Shown piece by piece: positions 1 through 11,577 of a stretch of 64,000 bases of DNA. Numbering within the stretch: the stretch's first letter is position 1; each line of letters starts with the position of its first letter. A program made the position numbers and the translations under genes. The notes under the pieces were generated by a model, which saw only the letters and a list, made by a program, of their open reading frames with translations, had not been told where the DNA came from and ran no database searches. The stretch lies in the NCBI GenBank assembly GCA_001695595.3, contig MBPM02000011.1:310001-374000 (forward strand), given 5' to 3'. The DNA is from Plasmopara viticola. Taxonomy: Eukaryota > Oomycota > Peronosporomycetes > Peronosporales > Peronosporaceae.

Positions 1-3000
1 AAATGCGACTAAACGTCATAGGACGCATTTGGTATCCTTTGGGGCACTAATTGCCATACCGCTCAGAGTGCTGACCGTGTTTAGGCTGTATTGCTCTGTC
101 GCATTGTGCGTTCAAAAACACTTTGATTATGTCGAGTATGATGTACACTGTAAATTCCACCATGGGTTTTGGTAACACATTTTTTTCAGGAATCAATGTC
201 TGTGCCAAAACGGTCGCCTCATTTGGCTCATTAGTATTGTTAAACGTCTTGTCATCTGTTCTTCGGACACAGAATATCGGCATGGAACGGAACGACTATT
301 TTTCCAAACAATTTCCGTATTAAATTTTGCACAAAAGAACACATCAAATGCGTCACATTGTTCACTTTGGTAAACGTCACTGCCGGGTTACGTACTTTTT
401 GATTTTTAGGACCGAGTAACGTCATGACGTACGCCGCTATCAGTAGTACGCCGAAGTCGAGTCTTGTGGGACCAAAACCCGATATTCTTCAACGAGAATA
501 ATACAAATCCAGCCGATCATTTAAGATCAAAGTTCTACTCTGCTAAGTTGTATGTCCGGAGACCGTTGCATGCAACAAATAACTCGGCTTTCTCTTCAGA
601 TTACTACTTCTGCTATGTCGCGGGCTTTAAAAATCTCTTCCAACTTTGCCGTGAATATCTTGTCCAGCCCAAGCAAAGTATTTGCGAGAGGAATCGGATT
701 TAGATTTGTCTTGCCTTTAACTGTGCTCGTGCACCCCTTCTAAGAGCAGATACTTTCGCTGTCAGCGAACATGTCAATTTTCAACCCTCCCCACCCAAAT
801 CCGAACGCTCTGAGCTTCCAGACGAGCACTAACTTTGCCGCATTCTCTTCGACGAAATCAACGATCTCAAAGAGCAGCTTTGAATTATTTCAGCACGATT
901 GCGGATTGCTGACCGACGTCATAATTGACGTCCTATAAAGAGATGTGATGATGGGAGCCCCCACCCAGCATGATATACTACTTCAAGTGCATTAAAAGAC
1001 CAGCACTACGGACACCCCGACCCCAGGTCGACTATGTCACACTCGGTATACAGCGATACATGTGCTCGACAAAAATTGCTAAACAATTCACGAGCAATGT
1101 CTGGGTCTTGTCTTTGATGTTTTTACCTACAGACAGCCACTCCTTGCATGGTATGCAGCAAATGCTGTTCACAATGAGCGCGCAACCGCATATGCATAAT
1201 CAGTGCGTCGCCATTGATGCTTTGGCTTAAAATCACTTGCGCCAATATCTGCATGTAGCGATTGCTATCTTTACGACCATTGCTCAGTACGCCACCTACC
1301 ACTTCATGTGCGGACTTATAGCCTACCTTGGCTCGAAGCCAATCATGTCATCCATGACATGCTGGGAGCTTTATTTCTCACGAGTACATCTCAATGATTG
1401 AACTGGACACTTCACGCTCAGTAATAAGGTCTAGCCTATATTAGCTGGGCTTAATGTGAATTATGCCCATTCTGACATGCAACGGGTGCTGTGCCTATCA
1501 ATCCACCGTTCATACCTTACGTTCCGTCCGAAGTGCAGTGCTAGACCTCACCTCTAGTGCCTTGGCTCATATCGATTATGTCATCACAGGCAGCTTGCAT
1601 CGATCAGTAAATTATATACTACTCTATGCTCCATACTACACCAGCAGTGTCAACTATGACATTCGAAAGTTCAATATGTCGAACATCTTGAACCAGTGTC
1701 TGCGTCAATAGAGCTAATGTTATCAACCGCAGACTCTAAATGGAGCAAAGCGGGTGGCATACAAGGTCTTTGTTTCTTTCATCGACCCAGGGGTTATGAC
1801 GTTTCAGCTACAACATATTCAGCTTGTGGTCATATCTTGCATCCAAAGAAAGCCTTAACGACTTATAAGCTATCAATGTCGAGGTACTTCACACTCAGAT
1901 CCACCGAAATCTTAATATAGTGTGAACCTCATTTCTGTTGTTAAGCCGTCAATGACATGGCTGCGTTGGAAGCACAAGCACTTGGCTTATTATCTTCCAC
2001 AATGGGTCAAATTTTTTGACGCACAAAATCGATGAGGATAGACCAATGTTTACTACCACCACCCCACAACCTTCAGTATTTCAGGACTGCAAACATAGTA
2101 TGTTTTATAGAGCGCATAGCTCTTCGGGGCTAGACGTTGTCAACCCTTGCTCCTTTTTGGGGCTCAACAAGCCTTAACGCTTCTCTAGCAGGACGCCCAG
2201 CGCCTAATGAATGCCACCTATTTTCCAGAAGCCTGGCTAGTCGTGAGATTTTGGCCTTTCGAAGCCTCGCGCGTTTGGCGTAGGGATCATCTTATCCGCC
2301 TATAAAACGTGAAAGCACAGAGGTGCGTTAAAGAGGACCAGATTCTATTTGGTCCACATTCTCTTCATCTGCATATCTGAGTGCCATGGGGACCGCGCCG
2401 CTCTATAGGACTTGGCTGTGTGAACTTCGCCCTTTTAAAGTTAAATTTGGCACACTGTGTGCGTTCACGTTTTCTTACAACTCGCCAGGATAGAAACAAG
2501 CATGTGGCTATGGCCAAGACCCGAGATCCCTTCTGACTGGAATGACCGGTAGCCCTTCCTCAGAGGTTGAGGTAGTCACCGTCTTTAAGGACGGACTGCG
2601 GCCTATACGGCCCTCGTCCACCCAAATTTTCACCAAGCTAGCTTTTAGGCTTAATTTGCCTGTCTTGTATGTCCTGAGCACAAGCAGCATAGTGCCTCAT
2701 TCTCACAAAGTATCAGTCTAAATGAATCAGATGTAAGCTGGCATATATTCTAACGGATGCAACGCGGCTACCGAAGCTGCTGTTCTAATACGAGTCTCGG
2801 CTCTTGCCAAATGTGAACTGGACTTTGTAAGGTATCATTGGCGCAAAAACGTGCGTGGTAAATTATGCACGAGCTATTAAGCCTAGTATTTTCCGATATT
2901 ATGCATAATGCAGTTGTCAGTAGACCATGAAAAGCTCTATGCGGAATCTTCGGTATTGTCCTCTTATTGATGTTCGAAACATTACATGACTCGTACCACA

Positions 3001-3254
3001 CAAAAGGGCAAAAGTACCAAATTGTGTGACACACTAGAATTGTGTTGCTAAGTTACACAAAGGTAAGGTTACACCCTTTCTTGGCGTTTGATCGAGCAAA
3101 TAACTGGTGCAAGGCGCACTTCTTGGTACGGACTTGGTGGTCTTGGTCAAAGTGACTCATCTACCTGACCGAATTACAGCCGCTGCAATATGATTCATAG
3201 AAAATTATGGTCTTATGGCTATGAGGTGGTCATACGATGGCCGTAACCACCGCC
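1..3254. other. Gene-free repeat-rich stretch
   Basis: No convincing gene is visible. All open frames are under 90 codons, mostly overlapping in different frames, and none shows a family motif I recognise. The sequence looks like eroded repeat or retroelement debris. A short perfect inverted repeat, CATGTCAT/ATGACATG, lies near 1347-1364. A minus-strand 60-codon frame at 2508-2690 is unrecognised. Confidence 0.5.
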
Positions 3255-3583
3255 GTATTGTATTGTATTGTATTACGTTATCGCGTTGCCAAGTTATGCA
3301 CGTGCTAGGCTCTATGGCTAGTCCACGGCATAGAGTGGTGTCGCATACGTCGGGTCTCGTTCGGCGGGCAGTGCAGCCAGCACCGAGGCCGTGAGGGTCT
3401 TCCATTACTTTGTGTAGTTCTGACTTGGTAAGAGCTCAGGTGGCGCCCTGGTGCTGAAGACCGTCGCGTCGAGGGTGAGACTCGTTAGAGACCTGCAGAT
3501 GCCCGAGAGCACCTGCCCGAAGCGCGCGAGCATTTAGCCCCCGCGCTTGGAAGGAGGGTGTCACCCCAACCTTTTCCGAAAAA
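3255..3583 (-). mobile_element. Short LINE-derived element (5' end, small middle block, 3' end)
   Basis: Read on the minus strand, about 145 bases from 3583 leftward match the 5' end of the LINE at 47125 (starting TTTTTCGGAAAAGG). The leftmost 150 bases match that LINE's 3' end, finishing in the same AATAC repeats. Between them, about 3406-3430 matches a piece of the LINE's reverse-transcriptase region (CTCTTACCAAGTCAGA). The copy is therefore a three-block mosaic lacking nearly all coding sequence. The flanks share CACCGCC on both sides, a possible 7-8 base target duplication with a mismatch beside it. It cannot code for its own mobility. It could be a one-off deletion copy or a member of a short non-autonomous family. 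Confidence 0.8.
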
Positions 3584-5183
3584 TCACCGCCAAATTGATA
3601 AAAATGTAATAAGAATAAATTGTGCACTTCTTGCTTGCGGCAATCGTGGAGCTCACTACAAAAGGAAACATAATTCAGGAAGCTAAAGAGGCACTGAAGA
3701 TTCCGACATCGCCACGAAGGTAGACGTGACGATATCTTAACGGCATTTATAGCGGGTAACAAAGTTTTGCTTGGAGCACCGCTGGCAACTACGATAAAGA
3801 TAACACCACTAATCACGAAAGGCGTTGGTTCTCAAGCAGAAAATATGGGTAACGCAATTTCACAATAGTAAGGTAACATAGCTTTGCAAGAAGAGAGCAA
3901 AATTCAATACAGAACTTCTCCCTGGGTGTTAAGAGCGCATCGTAGCTGACAAAAACATTTATCCGCAGATTGAATGAAACTTTTAAGGGCATCATTAGAT
4001 GTGTCAGAGTTACCGAGCTTTGAAAAACTCCTAGTGAATGAGGTTTTGGCTAAATAGAAGTTAATATTACTTTTTTAATTGGTTGGTGTTCGAAAGATTG
4101 GAATTCCCTCTCGATTACACATAATTTGTGCGTTGCGCCTGGGATCGAATGCTCGAAGGATTCCAAGGATCTGGGATCTACTTCTTTTTCAGATGAGGTG
4201 TATCATCAAATCTTCCAGAGAATAAATTAAAAGAGCCTTGACCTTGTGCCGAACACAGTGCAATACCACCAGGCTATATCCACTAGATTGGGCTCACTGG
4301 AGTTACTTTAATTGAATGGGCCAGATAAAATGACAAGGAAGTCAAAATTTACATGGAGTCAGAACGAGCGCACACATTACCGACTTACTATGCTCGAACG
4401 CCGAACGAAAAGTGGCGATAAATTAATGCTTACGATAAGCTGGACAGTGCAAGAAGCGCGACTTCTCATCCGACAAACCATTGTGGAGTCTTTGCAAGGA
4501 TTCGAGAAGCTTATGTACTCGCGTAGGCATCGATTTGACAACAAAGTTACGCAACAATTTAGGCAGAAAGGTGGACATGACCTACCGGTGAGAAACTGTT
4601 TGTCCTAAGAATAGTTTCTGTGAGGGTTAAAATCATAACTGCAAAAATTGCTGCATTGGAGTATCTAATTTTGAAGCGTAGTTGGCGCTACTATGAGCAT
4701 CCAAATGGCGGGGCAAGGCCTCATTCTAAAATTTAGCGCGACGTAATCAAAGAGAGACTTGAAAGTAGACAGTGTATTAGTGAAGAGCTTTGTTGATAAT
4801 TTGTAAATTCTAAAGTAAATGCAGCCAATTTGCTATTTCCAGACCTTATTAACCACTTGAAGAAAAAGAAAAAAACTAATACGTTTACCATTTCAAAGTT
4901 GCGACGAGCTCCAAAACATGTTTGTCTGAATTTGCCCAACCGAAGCCTTACAGTAAATTTCGCGACTCTTTCGGTGACTCGTTGCGACCAAACTATTGCG
5001 GAATTGGGGCTGTAATTACAACAGGGGTACTTAAAAGTGATTTTTCGATAACTTCATTCGCGTCGACGTCAAACTTTTCCGTGTTCATGATAAATAGTGC
5101 AGAAATAATTGGGCTCGAATCAGCAGGATCCACATTGATCTTAAGGAAAAAAAAACTTGTTAGGATAAACTGAACACGGCTAA
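3584..5183. other. Intergenic stretch with unrecognised open frames
   Basis: No supported gene. On the minus strand two open frames (3813-3995, and 3816 leftward to the LINE relic) run head to tail with a frame change, which could be an old broken coding region. A plus-strand 98-codon frame at 4312-4608 has no motif I recognise. The right end is the 3' flank of the DCTN4 gene. Confidence 0.35.
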
Positions 5184-6707
5184 TCAAGATAAGGTTAAAT
5201 CAATCTGGCCTACCGGAAGTTTTATTTGAATGAAATTTCGATATGCTCGAAGTAGCATCGCATTATGCGCGGAACCATTTGCGCCTATTAGTGGCTCCTC
5301 ATCAATAAAGGCATCCGCGATATTCGGGTCTTCATACGGTCCAACAACAATTGGAGTCAAATCTTGCAGTACGACCTACAAAAGTACAAACATGTAATTT
5401 CTTGCGCTTAACAGACAACATTAAAATTTGTAAATTACCTGTCCATAAACAGAAGTGTCATCGCCAGCTTCAAAATTCGTTGGGGTAGAATGGAAAGTAA
5501 TGCGAATGGCATCGTCTAATGGATTTTCCACGAGAAGGATACACTCGATACCTCCTGCACCTTCAGCACGGTAAGGCAATCGCTGAAAGGTAACAATAGG
5601 CACGTATTGTGTTGCTAAGTTGGCTTTCTTGAACCAAGACGACGACACGGGCAATGAGCTATCACCACTCATGGGACTTATTTGGGGCTTTACAAGAATA
5701 CCAGCAGTTCCCTGTTCAATGGACTCGACACATCGCCAAGCGCGCTTAACACGCAACAGCGGCCGAGATGGATAGACCCTCTCAGCGTCACGCGACTGAT
5801 CCAACGGATTCTGCAATCGCTGGTGCAGCGTCGACACCTCCCCCATATCACATTTTTGTGATAAAACTTCAAGTGCCTTCCGCGTCTTTTCTGGCGTATC
5901 TTCTCCCCACGAGGTTCCTTGGGTCTGAAGAGCCGCAAACTGTTGCTTCAGCTCTGGCCACTGATATTCGCGTCTCTGCTGCATCAGCCATTCCTCCTTC
6001 TCTTGCACCTTAGCCAGCGCCTGATCGTACTTCCACCCTCCCATCTCTACCAACCTCTGTTGTCTGAACTTCTTCATGTGGTGCTCCCGCTGTAACTCCT
6101 TCATTGAGTCTGCGAGCATCTGAAGAGAGGTGCTGCGTCCAAGGGCGACTCTAGACTTTGACGACATCGCGGCAGCAACCCCTCCATTAGTTGACGAACT
6201 TGAAAGCGTTACAAAGTGCGACTGTAATGTCTGAAACAAATCCTCATGAATTGCTTGACGTTCTTGAGTGATGACCGTCATGATCAACGCATCCGGGTCG
6301 TCGTCCGCAAGCCCTAGCTCCAGCGAGTCCCAGCGGCAATGTGCACAGAGAAAGAAAAATACATGATTACTCTCTCGAAATGCCGTAGACAGTGTTGTTG
6401 CGCACGTGGGGCAGCTAAAGGACCGGCTCGAGCGGTTCTGGTACATTGACGCCTCCTTCGAAGGCAAATTTACCAGTTGATTTCCGCAGTAGTACGATTC
6501 AAACTCCTCCACACTGCATTGTGGCATGCGACACACCAGCTTCTCGCATGTTTCGCTGTAGAAAAGTGAGCTGACGGGCGCCAAATGCCCGCATTTGCAC
6601 GCATAGCGCACGCACGCGCCACCCACAGCGTCGGCCTCGGAGTACATTGTAATTTTTCGAAAGGGACATACGTAGAACAGTACTGCATTTTTCAGTTCAC
6701 AGTTCAT
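5184..6707 (-). CDS. DCTN4: Dynactin subunit 4 (p62)
   Basis: Dynactin p62 sits at the pointed end of the dynactin Arp1 filament and helps dynein bind cargo. The CDS has two exons, 6707-5439 and 5375-5184, with a 63-base GT-AG intron at 5376-5438. The N-terminal third carries paired CxxC motifs (RYACKCG, SFSCPTC, FFLCAHCRW) forming the zinc-binding region typical of p62. The middle is charged and helical. The motif STLHQRLQNP and the following YPSRPLL..RVKRAWRC segment align in order with animal p62. The C-terminal exon carries acidic and hydrophobic beta-strand sequence and ends in DLTLS. The first ATG is at 6707; an in-frame ATG at 6647 (MYSEADAVGG) is an equally plausible start and would drop 20 residues. 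It diverges from MAD1 across a very short spacer. Confidence 0.87.
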
Positions 6708-6778
6708 AAAAAAAGGTTTTCCCAATGTCGCCCTAAAAAGGCTCTATAAAATGTTGCGCCAAGAAGTATCGTAACGCG
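6708..6778. promoter_or_regulatory. Shared divergent promoter/5' region of DCTN4 and MAD1
   Basis: Only 71 bases separate the two start codons (131 if DCTN4 starts at 6647). Transcription of both genes must start here or within the opposite gene's leader. TATAAA is present near 6745 on the plus strand. No core element is proven. Confidence 0.5.
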
Positions 6779-9698
6779 ATGGCCGAAGGCAAGCGGAAGC
6801 CTTTATCGTCGTCATTCCTCTGTTCGCCGATCCCTAAGGATCCATCGCAAGTATTTTTTGTAGAAGACAACAGCTCGTCACAGGTTTAAATTTCTTTCGT
6901 CTTGTGTCCAATGTGGCTGTAATATATTGTATGTAATGCAATGAGTTGTCGCCCTTTTCGCAGTCCAAAGGCGGTTTCTTCGATGACATAAGTACACCAA
7001 ATCAAAAAAACAACTGTTATTCTCACGAGTACGGGCAAGATCCTCCGAATCGTGTGCAGGAGCTTGAGTCAAAACAACGGGAAGGTATTGACGACTTAAA
7101 GACATCAGGAATTTAGATATTATTGAGGCTGACGGCACGACATTCCAATTTAAATAACTTGCAGCAATACAACTGGAGGAAAATGAAAGTGCGAGGAAGA
7201 GCAAACGGCAGCGATTCGAGATTGAGAGTATTGCGGTTTCTAAGGTGACGATCTTTCTGTCGATTATATGAATGCTGATGAGTTGACACAGTGCCGATAT
7301 GATTGATGTTAGAATGAGGAGCTGAAACGGGAGGTACAGATGCTAAAAATTCAGCAGGAGACTATTTCACAGCGTCATCAGATCGAGCTGAAGGAAAGAG
7401 ATTTGCAACTGGACCAAATGCGGCGCCAGCTACAGTTTGCGGTAACGGAGGAGAAAGAGACGCTAGCAGAATTAAATTCCATGACCAACGAATATTCAGC
7501 GGAGAAGCTATTGTTAGAAAAGAAAATAGTAGAGCTGGAAGCGCAGCTGGGACTCGTTGAGGGAAAGCTGAACGAGTGGAAAGGAAAGGCGCTTGAAGCA
7601 AGCAGCGAGCTGCGCTTACGGATGAGACAGTCGGCGATGGAAGTGCGTGCTAGAACGCAAACGAATTCCTCGTGAGACACTCGACTCATAATCTGACCTT
7701 GTTGTATACAGATTCAGCTTTTGCAAGACGAGCTGAAGGAGGCTCAAGACTCGTCTTCGACTTCATCGCAGGTTTGTGTGGAGCCAACGCTCCTAATATC
7801 TGCATGTTGCTCATGCAATTATTTGATCGGATGTGTCTCACTCAGACTGAGAGCAATATTCTTGAATCAAAGATTCGTTTGCTAGAGTCTCAACTAAAGG
7901 AAAAGAGCATGGAGGCCGAGCACATTGCTTCCAACTTGCTTGGTGCTCAAGAAATGTTAGAAAGCGCTCGAGATATTCGCGAGTTGAACGAACAGATAAG
8001 GCAATTACAGTCAACAGAGCGCAAACTGAAGGCTGAGGTGCGTAAATACAAGTTGTGGCGAGATGAATATGACAATTCTGAAAAGCTGTCGTTTTTTGCG
8101 AAAGCTGGTAGACTTGATCGAGGCTTCTCGATCTTCTTCAATTCTACAGGAAAAGCTGTACCAGACGACACAAAAACTTCAGCAGAGTGAAGAAAGATAC
8201 GCTCAGTCACTAAAACAAATTGTAGGTATTATGAATGCGGTCGCCTCAGTCATGTCGGTTGACGCTTTTCTTGTACAGGAGAGTGCACTGCTTTTAGAGG
8301 AGTCCCACAAAAAGTTTTACGAGTACTTTGAACCAATTGTGAAGGAAACTCAAAGTACGAGGTTGCACGTGACGTTGATTACCATGCGAAAACCTGATGA
8401 CTGTTTACGTTTGTCCATAAAAAGGTAGCGTGTCACTTGAGGATTTAAAAAGCCGACCAGCGGTTGCAGTTGTTGAGCTGTATAAAGCGCGTCAAAACGC
8501 TTTCGAGATTCTCTATGAACAAAAGATTAATGCGGATATCCAACGCCGGCGGCTAGAAAAGCAGTGTGAAATACTTCAAAGTGACTTAATTACAGCGGGT
8601 AACAACTGTGCTAAGTTTGAAATGCAGTTGGCCGAATTTCAAGCAAAGATGAATGGCGCGAACGATGTTGGTTCTCATTTACGCCAATTAAACGCGGAGT
8701 TGATACAAATTCTTGAAACGTATGGCAAGGACGTTGACGACCAGGACACAAACGAGCTCTCGACAAAGCGCGTTGTTTTGCTAGAATCCTCACTAAAGCA
8801 GTCACAAGAATTTATACGAAAAATGGAATCTGCTCAAAAATCGATGGCGACACCCACTGCTGTTAAAAAATATGAAGCGCGGATCGAGCGACTGGAAAAA
8901 GTGCTGGCTGACGCGAAGCAGGAAAATGAGAAACTAGCAAAGCATCTTGAAAAGACGGAGATGGAGTTGGCCGTTTTCGAAAAGCGGCTTGGCAAAGGTG
9001 AATATAATGTTGAAACGACAAAAATTGTACACCTGGCCGTTAATCCAACGCGTGAGTTGCTCGAAAGCAAGGCCAAATTTAGTGATTTCGACAAGTTACG
9101 TCAAGAAAATGAGGCGCTTCGTGCAAGGATCAACAAACTCACAGATGGTGAAGTTATCGAGGTAAGCTCTTTCAGTGCGAACTACCGTCTTTTTTTATTG
9201 TAATTCTTTTTATTGTATGCATTTTTCAGTCTTCCAGTCTTTCTGGTGAGGACAAACTTACAACTACTACGTCATACGATACAGTGGAGGGTCTTAAGAA
9301 GCTTAATCAGCGTCTAAAGCAGGTATACACACCATTCGTTGTGGTACTTTGAAAGCGAGCGGATTGCTAACCATATCGCCGTATTGGTGTAGGTGTTTGG
9401 AGATCAAAGTCGGCATTACAGAGAAGCTGTCTCCTTGTTGACGGGCTACAAAGTAGACTTGAGAAAGAGCAATGGAATGGAGTTGCTCCGATTACGCTCA
9501 GTGTACGCTGAGCACGATGACGACGAGCTATTGGTGCGCTTGGAGGCGAACGGGTCATTGGAATTGCTGGAGAGCGACTTCTGCTCACAAATCAATCAGC
9601 GGGTATTTGCATACCTGACGACATGTCGGTCGTTCCCGGCGTTTTTGTCTACGCTGACGTTGCACTTGTTCGAAAAACAAACATTTCAGGGCAACTAG
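6779..9698 (+). CDS. MAD1: Mitotic spindle assembly checkpoint protein MAD1 (one frame break)
   Basis: Mad1 docks Mad2 at unattached kinetochores and nuclear pores. Ten exons fit frame and splice sites: 6779-6883, 6964-7084, 7165-7244, 7313-7642, 7712-7771, 7846-8221, 8279-8361, 8429-9161, 9230-9322, 9393-9698. The product would be about 761 residues, almost entirely heptad-rich coiled coil. It ends in the Mad1 C-terminal fold: LLTGYKVDL, RLRSVYAEH, LELLESDF and FPAFLSTLTLHLFEKQTF match animal Mad1 in order. Exon 6 has one base too many. Frame is kept only if the T6 run at 8092-8097 is read as T5, giving LSFLRKLVDL; otherwise translation stops at 8188. This is either a sequencing or assembly error or a real inactivating allele. 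Exon 4 uses GTGCGT at 7643; a second GT at 7672 would shift frame. Confidence 0.9.
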
Positions 9699-9839
9699 CG
9701 CACAACAGTTAAATTTTACTGCTAATAGGCTAAAAAATGTAAACACGAGATTGGAAGACTAAGCAGATAATCTAATCGAAGTTCGTCATACGCTCGCACA
9801 CAATTTAATCGCCTTCATCTGCGTCATTCGATCTTAACG

Positions 9840-11577
9840 ATGCTAAGCTTTATCCGTGGAAAGCCCACCAGGTCCGTGTGCGCACTAAAGCTAGTGTCGC
9901 GTCGCCGCATGTCTGTGGCATCAGGTCACCTTGCACAATTTCCTTTCCTGTCCGAGCTGGGCATTCAAAAGGAAAACCATGGCGTATTCAATGGCCAATG
10001 GTTTGGCAGCGGTACCGTATACACATCTGTAAACCCTGTAAATGGTCAGCCCATCGCCAGTGTATGCGGCGGGAACAAGGCTGACTACCAAAAAGTTGTG
10101 GATGCTATGGACGACGCTAAGCCCCAGTGGTGCAACCTACCATCCCCTGAGCGCGGAGAGATCGTGCGTCAAATTGGAGAGGAGCTGCGCAACAAGCGCG
10201 ACGCGCTCGGCAAACTTATTGCTCTCGAGATGGGTAAAATTTATGTTGAGGTGCGATCTCTAAGCTTTAATGGCGGTGCTGAAGGCTCACACTTTGATTT
10301 TATAGGGCGTCGGTGAGGTACAAGAGGCTATCGACATATGCGATTTCGCTGTAGGACTGAGCCGAACATTAAATGGCTCAGTGATCCCTTCGGAGCGTCC
10401 TGGTCACTTTATGATGGAGCGTTACAACCCACTTAAGGGTCACGTGGCCATTGTCACGGCCTTTAATTTCCCTTGCGCGGTATTGTTCTGGAATGCGGCT
10501 TTGAGTCTTGTGTGTGGCAACACGCAAATTTGGAAGCCGTCGGAGTCGCTTTCGCTCACGTCCGTGGCATGTACAAAGATCATCGCTGACGTGCTGGAGC
10601 GCAACGGCCATCCAGGTGCTATTGCTTCGCTGATCTGCGGAAGTGGTGCGGAAGTGGGTGAGATGATCGTGCATGACAAAAAAATGGAGCTAGTCTCGTT
10701 CACAGGTTCGACAAAAGTGGGTCGCCACGTAAACGAGGTAGTGTCGTCTCGCTTTGGTAAAGCCATTTTGGAGCTGGGCGGTAATAACGCCATGATCGTG
10801 GATAATGACGCGGATTTGGAAATGGCACTACGAGCAACGCTGTTCTCGGCTGTGGGAACAGCCGGCCAGCGCTGCACGTCGCTTCGCCGTCTCTTCCTTC
10901 ACGTAGATATTCACGATGAATTTCTTCAACGCTTAGTGTCTGCGTACCAGAATGTAAAGATTGGCAACCCATTAGAGAATGGCATTCTATGCGGCCCACT
11001 CCACAACCCACAAGCTGTGAAAAATTACCTGGACGGTATCAAGACCATTCAAAATCAGGGCGGCAAGGTGCATAAATTTAACAATAGTCAAGACTGGTGT
11101 GGTGATATGTATGCTAATAGCCTTTTTTGTCGTGACGCGCAGATTTTGACCGGAGGCAAAGAGATCGAAGGTGAGGGCTATTTTGTGGAGCCAACAATAG
11201 TTTCGATCGCCCATGATGCGGAAATTGTCCAAAAGGAGATATTCGCACCGATTCTTTACGCACATACATTCAAAACGCTTGACGAGGCAATCGAAATGAA
11301 CAACGCTGTCCCTCAAGGTCTATCGTCGTCTCTGTTTACAAAGAACCAGGCAGCGATATTTAAGTGGACGGGGCCTCTGGGATCGGATTGTGGTATTGTA
11401 AATGTAAACATCGGACCTAGCGGTGCTGAGATTGGTGGAGCTTTCGGCGGTGAGAAGGAAACTGGCGGTGGCCGCGAGTCGGGCAGTGATGCGTGGAAGC
11501 AGTATATGCGTCGGTCAACTTGCACTATTAATTATAGCAAGGAGCTTCCACTTGCTCAGGGAATTGACTTCAGCTAA
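9840..11577 (+). CDS. ALDH7A1: ALDH7 family aldehyde dehydrogenase (antiquitin, alpha-aminoadipic semialdehyde dehydrogenase)
   Basis: The family oxidises alpha-aminoadipic semialdehyde in lysine breakdown and detoxifies other aldehydes with NAD+. Exons are 9840-10250, 10306-11067 and 11143-11577, giving about 535 residues. Catalytic residues are visible: Glu293 in [11 protein letters not shown] and Cys327 in GQRCTS, 34 residues apart as in the family. The C terminus ([20 protein letters not shown]) is the antiquitin signature. The first 28 residues are Arg-rich with no acids, consistent with mitochondrial targeting. The second intron (11068-11142, 75 bases) has no stop and keeps frame, so a naive ORF runs through it and gains 25 residues. 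Alignment to the family (GGK joined to ILTGGK) argues it is removed. An oomycete initiator-like TCATTC occurs about 15 bases before the ATG. Confidence 0.95.

Noticed and set aside
7672..8190. Separate small gene at 7672-8190
   Set aside because: The frame is exon 6 of MAD1 plus intron; splice sites and coiled-coil continuity explain it.
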